Program-made: the position numbers and the translations under genes
Notes under the pieces: model-generated
Told to the model about the DNA's origin: nothing
What the model saw: the letters and a program-made list of their open reading frames with translations, nothing else
Database searches by the model: none
Shown: in pieces, positions 63,304 through 64,000 of the stretch
How positions within the stretch are numbered: the first letter of the stretch is position 1
How the letters are laid out: each line of letters starts with the position of its first letter
Assembly: GCF_021028955.1 (NCBI RefSeq)
Contig: NZ_JAIWPE010000020.1
Location: forward strand, 62,001-126,000
Direction: 5' to 3'
Source: Salipaludibacillus sp. CUR1
GTDB taxonomy: Bacteria > Bacillota > Bacilli > Bacillales > Salisediminibacteriaceae
DNA: 64,000 nt

Positions 63304-64000
63304 TTGAAAAAACTTAATAAGAGATCACTTATTTACATAATCCCATTCGTCTGGCTGGCCGTAGTGGTCATTGCTTATTTTTTCCCGCCTGATATTGATA
63401 AATTTGTCCGTGAGCAAGGTCAGGAGAGCCCGCCGGACGGTTACCCTTCAACACTGGTGGATCCGCTCATTGAGAGCGACGGCGGTTTCACGGGTGAAGA
63501 AGTCATTGTTGTCTATCAGGAAGATGACGGCATTACCGATGATCTGCAAACTGATATAAAAGAAACTCTTGAGGAGTTGGAGAACAATCCTGGTGATTTG
63601 CCAATTCACGATATCATTACTCCCTTTGATGGAGAAGAACAAGAAGAGCAGCTGTTAAGTGATGAGGAAGATGTGCTGTTAGCAATACTGGAATTAGAGA
63701 TAGAATCATCGGATTTCCAGTTTATTCGGGATGACATTAATGACAAAACAGAGGTGGAGGGTATTGACCATTATTTGACGGGCGCTGTTGTCATTGATGA
63801 AGATGTGAATGTTAGTACAGAAGAAGGGCTCGAAACCTCGACTTATATTACTGTCATTCTCGTTTTCACTGTGCTGGCCATCGTCTTTCGTTCCCCCGTC
63901 GCCCCAATCATTCCCCTGTTGCTTTTAGGTAGTGTCTACCTGGCTTCTATTGGAGCAGTTTCTTTCTTGATCGACAACTTCGGGTTCCCTGTCTCTAATT
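63304..64000 (+). CDS. MMPL/RND-family exporter, N-terminal part
   Basis: The frame is open to the window edge (232 codons). The TTG at 63304 is preferred (GGAG about 9 nt upstream); the in-frame ATG at 63295 touches the ribosome site. One membrane segment near the start (IPFVWLAVVVIAYFF), then an acidic extracytoplasmic domain of about 170 residues with a GDLP-type stretch, and a second membrane segment beginning TYITVILVFTVLAIVFRSPVAPIIPLLLLG, the hallmark of MMPL proteins. Probably exports lipids or drugs; the rest lies outside. A possible promoter is TTGGTA with TATATA near 63255-63283. Confidence 0.88.
   Translation, partial: MKKLNKRSLIYIIPFVWLAVVVIAYFFPPDIDKFVREQGQESPPDGYPSTLVDPLIESDGGFTGEEVIVVYQEDDGITDDLQTDIKETLEELENNPGDLPIHDIITPFDGEEQEEQLLSDEEDVLLAILELEIESSDFQFIRDDINDKTEVEGIDHYLTGAVVIDEDVNVSTEEGLETSTYITVILVFTVLAIVFRSPVAPIIPLLLLGSVYLASIGAVSFLIDNFGFPVSN

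Overview
The window looks like a chromosomal segment of a low-to-mid-GC Gram-positive of the Bacillaceae, probably halo- or alkali-tolerant. The grounds are strong GGAGG ribosome sites with frequent TTG/GTG starts, TagGH wall-polymer export genes, a CcpA-type cre site, a BCCT osmolyte carrier and many acidic secreted proteins. No rRNA, tRNA, CRISPR or phage module is visible.

Layout. 1-3.6 kb: the start of a BCCT transporter, three small ORFs and an IS3-family element inserted in a repeat array. 3.9-8.2 kb: two tandem secreted 5'-nucleotidase/UshA-like paralogues. 8.8-16.7 kb: a GNAT acetyltransferase, then a sensor kinase and an NtrC-type sigma-54 activator facing a TAXI-type TRAP transporter operon that carries a clear -24/-12 promoter. 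17.1 kb: a candidate C-rich small RNA. 17.5-24.4 kb: a glycoside hydrolase family 2 enzyme with its own sugar ABC transporter and ArsR-type regulator. 24.7-31.9 kb: a macro-domain protein, a CapA-like protein, an M14 carboxypeptidase with a PA domain, an ATP-grasp/coiled-coil protein and a HAD phosphatase. 32-36.1 kb: an ascorbate-type PTS operon with a PRD regulator and the stump of a transketolase N-subunit. 36.5-37.6 kb: a CueP-like copper lipoprotein whose first conserved Cys codon is TGA, convergent with a His/Cys-rich metal-binding protein. 38.3-52.8 kb: a wall/surface-polysaccharide locus (MnaA, TagH, TagG, UDP-ManNAc dehydrogenase, heparinase-like protein, large glycosyltransferase, methyltransferase-coiled-coil, two GT4 enzymes). 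54.5-64 kb: pirin, a C45-family protein with a frameshifted signal peptide, a multi-pass permease, a second M14 carboxypeptidase, the pseudouridine catabolism pair psuK-psuG and the start of an MMPL exporter.

The most interesting signal is at 36531-37073. A CueP gene is interrupted by one in-frame TGA exactly where the family has a copper-binding Cys. It is followed 11 nt later by a 17-nt hairpin with a 7-bp perfect stem and a GGU loop, the geometry of the bacterial SECIS element of E. coli fdhF. The reading frame then continues intact to the family's C-terminus. I infer a selenocysteine-containing CueP.

The second signal is the intergenic DNA. At least eight gene-free stretches carry degenerate arrays of unrelated sequence (TATCG, GCAACAAT, CATCAAAT, CGCTGATTG, GAGCGG families). 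Their periods are nearly all 10, 20-21 or 52 bp, close to whole numbers of DNA helical turns. They produce long spurious ORFs and are better explained as DNA- or RNA-level elements than as genes. Names rest on motif recognition by eye; no database search was run.
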